Shown: one piece after another, positions 19,832 through 28,935 of the stretch
Layout of the letters: every line of letters begins with the position of its first letter
Position numbering within the stretch: the stretch's first letter is position 1
NCBI RefSeq assembly: GCF_964222135.1
Contig: NZ_CAXQBR010000067.1
Span: 1 to 64,000 of the forward strand
Length of the DNA: 64,000 bases
Origin: Euzebya sp.
Lineage (GTDB): Bacteria > Actinomycetota > Nitriliruptoria > Euzebyales > Euzebyaceae
Direction of reading: 5' to 3'
Made by a program: the position numbers and the translations under genes
The notes under the pieces: model-generated
Database searches by the model: none
What the model saw: only the letters and a program-made list of their open reading frames with translations
What the model was told of the DNA's origin: nothing

Positions 19832-21169
19832 GTGCGCGATCGTCAACGTCGTGGGACCGGGGTCGTGGCCGGGTGGGTCGTGGCCGGGTTGGTCGTGGCG
19901 CTGGTGCTGCTCGTCGTCCCCGCGGCGCGCGCCCAGCCCGCCGAGCCGCCCGTGGCGGACGCCGGCGGCCCCTACGCCGTGGTCGTCGGCGAGCCCGCCC
20001 GCCTGGACGCGACCGGGTCGGCCGGCCGCCGCGGCGGAGAGCTGTCCTTCGCCTGGGACCTCGACGGCGACGGCGCGACCGACGACGCGACCGGCCCGAC
20101 CCCCACCTGGACGTGGGAGGAGGAGGGGCAGGTCACCGTGTCCGTCCTGGTCACCGAGACCGCGGACGGGGTGTCGGCGAGCGCGACCGACTCCGCCGAG
20201 CTGTACGCCGACGTCCGCTTCGACGTCCCGCGCCAGGACGACGTGGACCGCGCCATCGCGGTGAGCCTCCGCACCCTCCCCGGCGTGCCGGTCGCCGACG
20301 AGCCGCCGGCGACGGTGCTGCTCGGCACGACGGCGGTGTTCGCCGACTCCCTCGCGAGCGGCGGGGCGCAGGGCGTGCTGGGCGCCCCGCTGCTGCTGAC
20401 CGGGCCGGACGGCCTCGACCCGCGGGTGGTCGACGAGCTGGCCCGGCTCGCCCCCGCCGAGGTGCTGCTGCTGGGCGGCACCGCGGCACTGTCCGCGCAG
20501 GTGGAGGCGGACCTCGCCGCGGACGGGTACGCGACCCGGCGCGTCGCGGGCCGATCGCGGGTCGAGACGGCCACGGCCCTGGCCGAGGCCCTCACCCCGG
20601 CGGCGACCACCGCGGTCCTGGTGCGCGCCCACCCGGACCCGGGGGCGTCGGATCCCACCCAGGCCTTCGCCGACGCGCTCGCCGCCGGCGGGTTGGCCGC
20701 CGCGCGAGGTGCCGCCGTGCTGCTGACCGACGCCGATCACCTGTCGGCCGCCGTGGTCGCACACCTGGAGCGGTCAGCGGTGGCGGACGTCGTGGTCGTG
20801 GGCGGTCCCTCCGCGATCGCCCCAGCGGTCGAGGACGAGCTCGCCGCCCTCGGCGTCGCGGTGACCCGGGCCGGCGGTGCGGACCGCGCCGGGACGGCGG
20901 TCGCGGTCGCCGCTGGACGGGGAGCGCCGAGCGCCGCGGACGTGGATGCCGCGATCCTGGTCGACGGCCGTGCGCCGGGGACGTGGGCGGACGCGTTCCC
21001 CGCTGCGCTGCTGAGCGCCCGGACCGCCGCGCCGATCGTGCTGGCCGACGGCGACGTGCTGCCGTCCCCGACGGCCGGGTGGCTCGCCGAAGCCGACGGG
21101 GTCACGGTCACCTGCCTGTCGCTGGTCACCGACGCCGCGTGCACGAGCGCCCGAGACCAGGCCGCCTGA
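19832..21169 (+). CDS. Secreted PKD-domain protein with CWB2 repeats
   Basis: 445 residues from GTG 19832. A basic N terminus and hydrophobic helix (~8-35, ending ARAQ) form the signal peptide. A PKD domain follows (~38-125: PPVADAGGPYAVVVGEPARL, FAWDLDGDG, then a WTWEEEG turn), an Ig-like fold that usually mediates protein or carbohydrate contact. The rest (~140-445) is three CWB2 repeats, the second carrying ASDPTQAFADAL, a segment also found in the large surface protease at 48233-51733. The product is a wall-attached surface protein; the binding partner is unknown. Confidence 0.87.
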   Translation: MRDRQRRGTGVVAGWVVAGLVVALVLLVVPAARAQPAEPPVADAGGPYAVVVGEPARLDATGSAGRRGGELSFAWDLDGDGATDDATGPTPTWTWEEEGQVTVSVLVTETADGVSASATDSAELYADVRFDVPRQDDVDRAIAVSLRTLPGVPVADEPPATVLLGTTAVFADSLASGGAQGVLGAPLLLTGPDGLDPRVVDELARLAPAEVLLLGGTAALSAQVEADLAADGYATRRVAGRSRVETATALAEALTPAATTAVLVRAHPDPGASDPTQAFADALAAGGLAAARGAAVLLTDADHLSAAVVAHLERSAVADVVVVGGPSAIAPAVEDELAALGVAVTRAGGADRAGTAVAVAAGRGAPSAADVDAAILVDGRAPGTWADAFPAALLSARTAAPIVLADGDVLPSPTAGWLAEADGVTVTCLSLVTDAACTSARDQAA

Positions 21170-21302
21170 TGACCATCCGTAGCGCCCGGTTCGCACGTCG
21201 TCACGCACACCCCCTCACCCGTTGACGCGCCGCACCGTGGCGGGGACACTGCGGGTGCCGAGTCAGCCGGGCGGGCCAGCGGACCGCCGGAGGGGAGAGG
21301 GA

Positions 21303-21659
21303 ATGGCACGGGCGACCATACGACCACGCGGGACCGAGGACATCACGGTCCGTGTCACGCCACGCGACGACGGTGCATTGATCGTCACGTCCAGTGACGG
21401 CAGCGTCGCAGAGATGACCGTGCCGGCCGGGGAGGCGCTGACCGTCGTGGTGCGGTGCACCGGTCCGGTCGCCGAGCGCGGCACGATCTACGTCCTGCCC
21501 ACCGCGGCGTCCGACGGGGTGCTCGAGCACGGTCGCGACCACGTCGAGGCGAAGGTCACCGCGCTCCTCCGCCGGGCGCACGAGGACGCGGAGGCCCGAG
21601 CAGCGGAGGTCGACGACGATCAGGTCGTGCACCCGCTGCGGGCTGCACGGGACCGCTAG
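21303..21659 (+). CDS. Small hypothetical protein
   Basis: 118 residues from ATG 21303, directly preceded by AGGGGAGAGGGA, a strong ribosome site. The first ~75 residues read as alternating beta strands (ITVRVTPRDDGALIVTSSDG and MTVPAGEALTVVVRCTG), and the C-terminal ~40 residues as a charged helix with Glu-Ala-Arg pattern. No signal peptide, no membrane segment and no known motif. It stands alone between a surface protein and the ACT gene. Confidence 0.65.
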   Translation: MARATIRPRGTEDITVRVTPRDDGALIVTSSDGSVAEMTVPAGEALTVVVRCTGPVAERGTIYVLPTAASDGVLEHGRDHVEAKVTALLRRAHEDAEARAAEVDDDQVVHPLRAARDR

Positions 21660-21733
21660 GCGTCTGCGGGGTGAGGGGGATCGTCGCCGTGCCGTAACGG
21701 GAGCGGCGACCGGCCGTGGCACGATGCGCGCAG

Positions 21734-22270
21734 ATGGAGGTCTTCCTGCGCTGTGAGATCCCGGACGTCCCGGGCCGGCTCGCGACGCTGGCGGGCGCGA
21801 TCGGCGAGTCCGGCGGGGACATCCAGGCCGTCGAGGTCGTGCAGCGCACCCCTGACACGGTGATCGACGACCTGTGGGTCCAGACGCGGGACCTCGCGAC
21901 GATGGTCGAGCACATCGAGGCCCTCGAGGACACCGCGATCGTGCACACCGGCCCGTCGCGCGGCCTCCCGGGCGATGCGGTCGCCCGGCTTTCGACGGGC
22001 ATCGACGCGCTGCTGAGCGGTGCGATGAGCCCCGAGGACGGCCTGCCCACCCTGATCGGCGGGCTGCTGTTCGCCGACTCCGCCGAGCTGGTCGAGCCGC
22101 ACGAGTGGCCGACCAAGCGCAACCGCCGGGTGCTGCGCCTGCAGGTCGTCGGCGGCGTGCTGGTCCTGCGTCGCGAGTACCGTTTCCTCGACGCCGAGAT
22201 CCAACGGGCCCACCAGGTGCTCACGGTGTGCGAGCGAGCCGCGGCGATCGCGGCCGGGCACGTGCGCTGA
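21734..22270 (+). CDS. ACT-domain protein
   Basis: 178 residues from ATG 21734; an in-frame GTG at 21716 is possible. The first ~70 residues match an ACT domain: FLRCEIPDVPGRLATLAGAI followed by SGGDIQAVEVVQ. This small-molecule-binding fold is common in amino-acid-sensing regulators. The remainder (~75-178) contains SAELVEPHEWPTKRNRRVLR and is otherwise unrecognised. It may be an allosteric sensor without its own catalytic domain. It is convergent with the giant surface protein gene, 75 bp away. Confidence 0.75.
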   Translation: MEVFLRCEIPDVPGRLATLAGAIGESGGDIQAVEVVQRTPDTVIDDLWVQTRDLATMVEHIEALEDTAIVHTGPSRGLPGDAVARLSTGIDALLSGAMSPEDGLPTLIGGLLFADSAELVEPHEWPTKRNRRVLRLQVVGGVLVLRREYRFLDAEIQRAHQVLTVCERAAAIAAGHVR

Positions 22271-22345
22271 GCGCGGGGGTCTGGGGTCTGTCGCCGGCGG
22301 GGTCGGTCGCTCGGACCCGTTCGATGAGCGGGCGCCGTGACCCGT

Positions 22346-25300
22346 CTACCCCACCAGGGCCGCCAAGACCGCCTCGACCTCGCCGCCCACCGCCGATGGG
22401 CCGCCGAGGATGATGATGCGCTCGGGCGCGAGCCGCTCGAGCTGTGCGGCGGTCACCTCCGGCAGGGCCGACGTGCCGGTCAGCAGCAGCGGGGCCGGCA
22501 TCGCGCCGGCGACCGCGCCACCAGCGAGGGCGTCGGGGTAGGCCTGACCGGTCGCGATCACCACCGTGTCGACGGCCTCCGGGAAGGCGTGGGCAGCCAC
22601 GAGGCCGGCGGTGGCGTGACGATCGGCGCCGGCGAGGCGCGCCACCATCGCGACGCCGTCCAGCTGCCGGACGACGTCCTCGCCCACCGCCGCCGGACCG
22701 CCCAGCACCACGATCCGACCTGGGTCGAGACGCGTGATCTCCTCGGCGACGACCGGGGGCACGGCGTCACCGCCGACCAGCAGCACCGGGCCCGGGACCT
22801 GCGCGGCAGCCGGCACGCCCGCGAGCGCGTCGGGGTGGTCGGTCCCGGTCGCGATGTACACGGTGTCCGCCCCGGCCGGGAACGTCGCGGCGGACACGGC
22901 CGCCGACGTCGCGAACCGGTCGGAGCCGGACAGGCGGGTCACGCCGCCCGAGGTGTGGACGGCGAGCGCGTCGACGACCGCGTCGGACACCGCCGCCGGA
23001 CCGCCCAGCACGACGATCCGACCCGGGTCGAGGCGGTCGAGCTCGGCCGCCGTGGCAGGGGGCAGGGCGTCCCGTCCCACCAGGAGCATCGGCGCATCGT
23101 CCAGCGCCGCCGCGACCCCGCCGCTGAGGGCGTCGGCGAAGCCCTCGCCGGTCGCCACGTAGGCGACGTCGACGCCGGGGTCGAACGCGGCTGCCGACAG
23201 CGCGGCCGCGGTGGCGAACCGGTCGGCGCCGGCGATGCGGATGATCCCTGGGGTGAAGGGCTCGAGGCGCTGCCCGTCGTAGGACACCGCGGTCGGCGCG
23301 GACGCCGCCGCGGGGTTGGCGACCCGCAGCGAGACCCTCCCGCTGCCGGGTGGCGCGGTGACGGTCAGCACCTGCGGGTCCGCCGCCGCGTCGACCCCGC
23401 CCCACCCCGGATCGCCCTCTGCCACGCGGGCCGAGCCGATCTGCACCGCCGTCGCCCCCTCGAGGTCCTGCCCGGTGATCGTCACCACCGTCCCGCCGTC
23501 GGCGGACAGCGTGAGCGGGGTCACAGCGGTGACGACCGGGACCGGCCAGCCGATCACCTCTGCGGTGCTCGACAGCCCGACAGCCGTGGCGGTGAGCGAC
23601 CGCGCTCCCTCGCCGGTCACCCCCGCGACCGTCCGTGCCCGCCCGAACCGGTCGGTCGACACCGCACCGCCGACGCCGCGGGTGCCGTCGCCGAAGGTCA
23701 CCTCGACGCCGTCGACGGGATGGCCGTCGTCGTCGGTCACCGCGGCGATCTGCACGACGTCGTCGCTGCCGTCACCGATGACGTCCGGCCGCACGAGGTC
23801 GAGGGACAGCGCCGACGGGTCGCGGGGGTCGTCACAGCCGAGGCACCCGGAGTCCTCCACGTAGGTGAACGTCGCACCGGCGGCGAGGGGGCTCAGGCCG
23901 CCCGGCCCGCCGACGCGGACCGGCACGGTGCCGGTGGCGTCACCCGCGGGGACGACGGCTTCGAGCACGGCGGGGCTGATGAACCTGACGTCGGTCGCGG
24001 CGACGCCGCCGACGTAGACCGGCGGGGGCACGACCCGGCTGGCGCTGGTCCCGTCTGCGGTCGTGTGCGGCTCGGTGGTCGCCTGGAAGTCGCGGCCCTC
24101 GATGCGGATGGGGGTCCCGCCCTCGAGCGGACCGAAGGCCGGGTCGACGCCGGTCACCTGCGGCGTGGTGGACGTCGACGGCAGCGTGCAGGTCCCTGCG
24201 GAGCCCTCAGCGGTGTAGGTGAACAGCGCGGCGTCGCCGGGTGGGCTGGTGCCGTCGCCGGTCGTGACCTGCACGGGCACCACGGTGGTCGGCGCGACGG
24301 TGACGATCGCGGGTGCGCACGCGCGGATGGTGCCGTCGGACAGCACCGCGAAGGGCGCATCGACGTCGCCGAAGCGCACCCTGGTGGCGCCGCCGAGGTC
24401 GGTGCCGGCGATCACGACCGACCCGCCACCGGCTGCCGGGCCGGTCGCCGGCGTGACCGACGTGATCGTCGGGCCGGGTGCGGTGTAGATGAACACCGGG
24501 CTGTCGACCACCGGCTGGTGGCCGTCAGGTCCGACGACGACCAACCGGATCGTCCCCGGTCCCATCGGGGGGAGCGTGACCTCGATGGCGTCGTCGCCAC
24601 CCGGCTCGGGGGCGGGCAGGGCGGTGCAGGCCGACCCGTCGAAGGTGCAGGCGTGCACCTCGAGGGCCTGCTCGACGCCGCTGCCCTGCAGCACCACGTC
24701 GTGGGTCTGGTGGGCCGGTCCGCTGAAGGGGGTCACCGCGATGTCGCCGACCGGGTCGAGGGGTGGACCCACGGGGCCGCCGCCGCCCCCTCCCCCACCG
24801 GGTCCGGGGGGTGGTCCGGTGGCCGGCTCGTAGGTGAACGTCTGCGGGGCGCTCGGACCGCCCGGCCCGTGGGCGCGGACCTCCGCGACCGTGCCGGGTG
24901 GCAGGTCGGGGGCGACGACGAACACGCGCTGGTCGCTGAGCTGGTCCACGACGTGGCCGTCGGCGCACGGCGATCCGTCGACGGGGCAGAACGTCGCCCA
25001 GGCGGGACCGGCCCAGAAGTGGGTCCCGGTCAGCTCGAGGAGGGTGCCGGGACGACCGGTGTCGGGGGTGAGCGACCCCAGGTCGGGCGCGGGGACCTGG
25101 AAAGCGAAGGTGCCCCAGCGGCTGTCGAGCCACAGCGACGTGATCATCGGGTTCTTCGAGTCGCCCAGCTCGACGCTGACCGACTGGCTGATCGACGAGG
25201 CGGTGGTGCGGCTCTGGCGGTAGTTGACCGTCGTGGTCAGCTCCTCGGTCTGGCTGCCCTTGAGGGTGCCGGTGAGGGTGTAGCCACCGGAGAGGCCCTC

Positions 25301-28300
25301 GATCTCGAGCTTCGCCCCGGCGCTGACGGCGTACTGGCTGCCGACGATCTCGGTGAGCTGGCTCTCGAAGGCGGTGGTCTGGTCGGTCGCCTGGCTCTGC
25401 GCCTCGGTCTCGGTGATCGTGATGGTCCGCTGGCCGTTCGTGCCGGCGCCCGGGACGCCCTGGGCCATGTCCTGCAGCGGGGTGACGAGGTCGCCGAGGG
25501 TGGTGCGCGGATCGACCGAGCTGCGCTCGGCCCGGGCGAACGGGTCGAGGCCGATGAGGGAGTCGCAGTCGCTCGGGCTGAGGATGATCTGCTCGTCGAC
25601 GTCGTCGTAGTACGTGCCGGGCACGGGCAGCGGCACGCCGTCGGCGCACCGGTGGAGCGTGCGGGCGCTGACCGCCCACTCGGACGCCTGCGTGCCGATC
25701 ATCTGGTAGACGCTCGTCCCGCCGCGGTTCCACACCGCGAACTGGGGGTTGACGAGCAGGATGAACTGGTCGTGCTCCCAGGGTTGGGCGCCGGGGTCGC
25801 CGAGCTCCTGGATCCCGTAGGCGCCCAGGCGGCTGGTCTCCCAGGCGTTGGTGAACGCGTGCTCGTAGGTCACGCTGTTGGTGACCTGGGTCGCCTCGGC
25901 GTGCACCGAGCGGGTGGTGGTGTCCCAGAAGTCGGTGTAGCCGAAGGACGCCTGGAAGCCGACCGGTCCGAAGGACAGACCGCTGGTGCCCTCGTGCTCG
26001 ACGGAGGCGTAGACGTTCTGCGCCTGGGCGTGCTGCTGGCCCTGCCCGATCGCGAACTCCGTGGAGGTCGAGCTGGTCTGGGTGAGCGCGAACGACGCGA
26101 AGCTCCCGTCGCCCGGCGGCTGGTACATGATCTTGTAGGGCAGCACGCTCATCTGCACCAGGGCAGAGGGTTGCAGCAGGAGGGTGACCGGGCTCGTGTG
26201 GCTGTCGGTGTACAGGGCCCGGCCGATGTCGCAGCCGCCGGTCGGAGTGGTCTGCGGATCGGGGGTGGCCTGCCGTTGGATGCCGGCGCAGCGGACCGGC
26301 TCGTCCCAGAGGAACGCGCCGCGGTTGGCCCCGTCGGGCGGTTCGAACATCTCGATCTCGACCTCGACCAGCTCGTTGCCGGCGATGGCGACGGGGGTCA
26401 CCAGCTCGACGACCTGCCCACCGCCGAGTGGGTCGCCTGCGGTGACGTCCACGCCGTTCACCTGGTACCGGAGGTTCCCGCCGGCGCCGATCGGCGGGAA
26501 CGTGTAGCCCGGTGGACCCTCCAGCGTGATGGTGCCCGATCCCTGGGCGAGTGCTCCGCCGGGGCTCGTGGTGAACGACACCTGCCAGGCGCCGTCCTGC
26601 TCGGTGGACTGCCGCCACACCCAGACGTCGGTGACCGAGGCCGTCGGACCCGGGGGCTGGTAGCGATCGAGGCTGGTCTCCGGGGTGACGGGATCGGGGT
26701 CTGCGCTGGTCGACACCAGCGGGTGGGTGCCTGCGTGGGCCATCCAGAACTCGTAGTCGACCCGGACGGTCGCGGAGAACTGGCCGTCGGCCATGGCGAA
26801 CGGCAGCACGTCCTCGACGATGTCGGAGCTGCCCGCGGTGGTGCGCATCGCCACCTCCGGCCCGACGTCGGTCCACGCCCCGCTGGCGTCGAGCTCCTGG
26901 AGCTGGGCGATGCAGCGCAGCTGGTTGCCGGCGTACCCGTGGGCGTGGTTCGCGAGGGTGGAGTCCCAGAAGGGCACCGGCACGGCCCCGTCGGTGCGCG
27001 GCGACTGCGGCCACGGGCTCGGGGGGTCCCACCGGAGCCCGCAGCTGACCGGCACCTCGACGTCGGGGCTGTCGACCGCCAGGGGCGTGACCGGCAGCGG
27101 CTCCGGACCGGGGTTGACGACGCCGGCGATGTCGACCTGGGCGATCTGGGACGCCTGGACCGTGGTCGGGACGATGAGCGTGACGCGGTGAAGCTCGTGG
27201 CGGACGACAGAGGGAGCGGGAGCGCCCCCGAAGGTGTACGCCGACGGGTCGGCCGGCAGGACCGTGCCGACCGGGGCCTCCAGGTCGACGCTGTGCGACC
27301 CGCCTGCGAGCCCACCGATGCTGCTGGTGCGGAACCGCACCTCCCAATCGGTGCGCGCCCCCGCGGTCGGGTCGTCGGGACGGATGGTGACCTCGCTCAC
27401 CGCGTTGGCGCCGGGGGCGGCGAAGGTCTGCCCGGCATCGGGGTGGGCAGGACGGCTGTCCCGGTTCGTCCGGACGCTGAACGCGTCGAAGGCGTACGAC
27501 CCCGCCGGGGGGTTCGTGACGCCGTCGATCCGCAGGTCGACCGCCGTGAGGGGCGGGAGGTGGCTGAGGACCTGGAGGGTCACCTGGGTGTTCGTGTGGT
27601 TGATGACGCTGAGCCCCACGCCCGCCAGGGAGTACGCCCGCGGATCGGGCGGCAGCTGGGTGCCCGCCGGCGCGGTGATCGTGATCTCACCGACGAGCGG
27701 CGTGAGCTCGTGGGTGGTCATGAACCCGTAGCTCCACGTCGCCGGGCGGCCGGCCTCGCGGGACGACGTGGTCAGCCGGACCTCGCCGACGCTGGTCTGG
27801 CTGCCCGCGCCGTCGCCGACGGTCACACCGCGCTCCGGGTGCGCGGGCGCGGGCAGGTGATCGGTCCGGACGCTGAAGTCGGTGTTGGCGTAGCTGGCGG
27901 CCGGTGCCAGACCGACGAAGGCGACGGTCACGGTGATCCGCTCCCCCGCAGGGACCGTCGCCGTCTCCGGCAGCGCGATCGTGACGACGTGCGGTTGCGG
28001 GGTCGCCACCGCGAGGTCGGTGTCGAGCAACTGGCCGAGGGAGCTCCCCTCGACCTCGTAGCGCCGCAGCTCGTGACCGAAGTGGAACCCGTTCGGCGCG
28101 GTCAGGGTGATGACGGTCCCGGTCGCGGCGGTCGGGGTGGTGAAGCTGATCTCGGCCATGTCGGTGTCGTACGGCGGGAGCCCGGGGGGGTTCGGCGGCT
28201 GACGGGTCGGAAGGTGCGTGACCGTCCACGTGACGTCGGTGACCTGCTGGCCGGCGGCCGGTGCTGACAGGATCAGCGGCACGGCGGGGTGGCCGGCGGC

Positions 28301-28795
28301 GCTGTCGCGGAAGGTGGTGACGGTCACCGACTGGGGGGTCCGCTCGAGCCCGCGGAGCGGGACGTCGGGGAGCGTCCAGTCCGTGCCCGCATCACACCCC
28401 ACCGGGAGGTCGTGGAAACGGCCGAACTCGACGTTGGCGCCGGCGACGAGGTCCACCAACTCCTCGCGCTGGTCGTCGTCGGTGTGGTCGTACGGCGTCC
28501 GTGCGGCGGCCTGCGGGTCCTCCCAGCTGGCCCGGTACTGCCAGAACGCGGGCTGCGCGACGCACGGGCCGCTGGCGCGGAAGGCGAAGGCGGCGTCGTC
28601 CAGGTGCTGTGTCGGCAGGGCGGCGTCCCACCCGAGCGTGAGCTCGCTGGGCGGCGGGGCCGCCGGCTGGGCGGACGTCGGCTGCCCGACCAGCACGGCG
28701 ATGGCCAGCGGAACCCCGACCAGGGCCAGAGCCGCCAGGAGTCGCCGAGGGGTGCGCACCCACCCCCCGACGTTCGTCGTCGCGGTGGTGCCCAT
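22346..28795 (-). CDS. Giant surface protein with TIG/IPT domains and C-terminal CWB2 repeats
   Basis: 2149 residues, the longest gene here. ATG 28795 is chosen because AGGAG lies 5-6 bp upstream; an in-frame ATG at 28810 lacks this. A signal peptide covers ~1-43. Residues ~100-600 hold several similar ~110-residue beta-rich modules with repeated phrases such as (S/G)VRT-(D/N)xxxPAHP. Residues ~875-1230 form a distinct Ser/Thr/Gln-rich region of alternating strands. Residues ~1235-1850 hold about five TIG/IPT Ig-like domains plus one Big1-like domain. Residues ~1850-2149 are three CWB2 repeats. The architecture fits a wall-anchored adhesin or assembly protein; the middle region recalls pore-forming beta-hairpin proteins only superficially. 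Function unknown. Confidence 0.88.
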   Translation of the reverse strand: MGTTATTNVGGWVRTPRRLLAALALVGVPLAIAVLVGQPTSAQPAAPPPSELTLGWDAALPTQHLDDAAFAFRASGPCVAQPAFWQYRASWEDPQAAARTPYDHTDDDQREELVDLVAGANVEFGRFHDLPVGCDAGTDWTLPDVPLRGLERTPQSVTVTTFRDSAAGHPAVPLILSAPAAGQQVTDVTWTVTHLPTRQPPNPPGLPPYDTDMAEISFTTPTAATGTVITLTAPNGFHFGHELRRYEVEGSSLGQLLDTDLAVATPQPHVVTIALPETATVPAGERITVTVAFVGLAPAASYANTDFSVRTDHLPAPAHPERGVTVGDGAGSQTSVGEVRLTTSSREAGRPATWSYGFMTTHELTPLVGEITITAPAGTQLPPDPRAYSLAGVGLSVINHTNTQVTLQVLSHLPPLTAVDLRIDGVTNPPAGSYAFDAFSVRTNRDSRPAHPDAGQTFAAPGANAVSEVTIRPDDPTAGARTDWEVRFRTSSIGGLAGGSHSVDLEAPVGTVLPADPSAYTFGGAPAPSVVRHELHRVTLIVPTTVQASQIAQVDIAGVVNPGPEPLPVTPLAVDSPDVEVPVSCGLRWDPPSPWPQSPRTDGAVPVPFWDSTLANHAHGYAGNQLRCIAQLQELDASGAWTDVGPEVAMRTTAGSSDIVEDVLPFAMADGQFSATVRVDYEFWMAHAGTHPLVSTSADPDPVTPETSLDRYQPPGPTASVTDVWVWRQSTEQDGAWQVSFTTSPGGALAQGSGTITLEGPPGYTFPPIGAGGNLRYQVNGVDVTAGDPLGGGQVVELVTPVAIAGNELVEVEIEMFEPPDGANRGAFLWDEPVRCAGIQRQATPDPQTTPTGGCDIGRALYTDSHTSPVTLLLQPSALVQMSVLPYKIMYQPPGDGSFASFALTQTSSTSTEFAIGQGQQHAQAQNVYASVEHEGTSGLSFGPVGFQASFGYTDFWDTTTRSVHAEATQVTNSVTYEHAFTNAWETSRLGAYGIQELGDPGAQPWEHDQFILLVNPQFAVWNRGGTSVYQMIGTQASEWAVSARTLHRCADGVPLPVPGTYYDDVDEQIILSPSDCDSLIGLDPFARAERSSVDPRTTLGDLVTPLQDMAQGVPGAGTNGQRTITITETEAQSQATDQTTAFESQLTEIVGSQYAVSAGAKLEIEGLSGGYTLTGTLKGSQTEELTTTVNYRQSRTTASSISQSVSVELGDSKNPMITSLWLDSRWGTFAFQVPAPDLGSLTPDTGRPGTLLELTGTHFWAGPAWATFCPVDGSPCADGHVVDQLSDQRVFVVAPDLPPGTVAEVRAHGPGGPSAPQTFTYEPATGPPPGPGGGGGGGGPVGPPLDPVGDIAVTPFSGPAHQTHDVVLQGSGVEQALEVHACTFDGSACTALPAPEPGGDDAIEVTLPPMGPGTIRLVVVGPDGHQPVVDSPVFIYTAPGPTITSVTPATGPAAGGGSVVIAGTDLGGATRVRFGDVDAPFAVLSDGTIRACAPAIVTVAPTTVVPVQVTTGDGTSPPGDAALFTYTAEGSAGTCTLPSTSTTPQVTGVDPAFGPLEGGTPIRIEGRDFQATTEPHTTADGTSASRVVPPPVYVGGVAATDVRFISPAVLEAVVPAGDATGTVPVRVGGPGGLSPLAAGATFTYVEDSGCLGCDDPRDPSALSLDLVRPDVIGDGSDDVVQIAAVTDDDGHPVDGVEVTFGDGTRGVGGAVSTDRFGRARTVAGVTGEGARSLTATAVGLSSTAEVIGWPVPVVTAVTPLTLSADGGTVVTITGQDLEGATAVQIGSARVAEGDPGWGGVDAAADPQVLTVTAPPGSGRVSLRVANPAAASAPTAVSYDGQRLEPFTPGIIRIAGADRFATAAALSAAAFDPGVDVAYVATGEGFADALSGGVAAALDDAPMLLVGRDALPPATAAELDRLDPGRIVVLGGPAAVSDAVVDALAVHTSGGVTRLSGSDRFATSAAVSAATFPAGADTVYIATGTDHPDALAGVPAAAQVPGPVLLVGGDAVPPVVAEEITRLDPGRIVVLGGPAAVGEDVVRQLDGVAMVARLAGADRHATAGLVAAHAFPEAVDTVVIATGQAYPDALAGGAVAGAMPAPLLLTGTSALPEVTAAQLERLAPERIIILGGPSAVGGEVEAVLAALVG

Positions 28796-28870
28796 TCCCG
28801 CTCCTGTCACCCGCAGTCAGATCAGCCGGTGGTGCCTGACTGCGGGGGCGTCACGCCGACGGAGCCAGAC

Positions 28871-28891
28871 TCACTGGCAGTGACGTCACTG
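28871..28891. promoter_or_regulatory. Overlapping palindromes upstream of the giant surface protein gene
   Basis: A perfect 14-bp palindrome CAGTGACGTCACTG (28878-28891) overlaps a second perfect one, TCACTGGCAGTGA (28871-28883), giving three CACTG/CAGTG half sites in 21 bp. On the minus strand TTGACA (28895-28890) partly overlaps them. The site lies ~75 bp before the start of the 2149-residue gene. A dimeric repressor or activator site covering a -35 box is the natural reading; no good -10 box is evident. Confidence 0.5.
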
Positions 28892-28935
28892 TCAACCCCC
28901 TTTCATGTCACGGGGCGGAGGGGACGCGCGCCCCT

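Noticed and set aside
22271-22345. Terminator between the convergent ACT and giant genes
   Set aside because: Only a 5-bp GGGTC/GACCC stem is found, too short to support.
22337-28267. 1976-codon open frame on the plus strand
   Set aside because: It is antisense to the giant CWB2/TIG gene, with Arg/Gly/Asp/His-rich composition typical of a shadow frame in GC-rich DNA and no domain.
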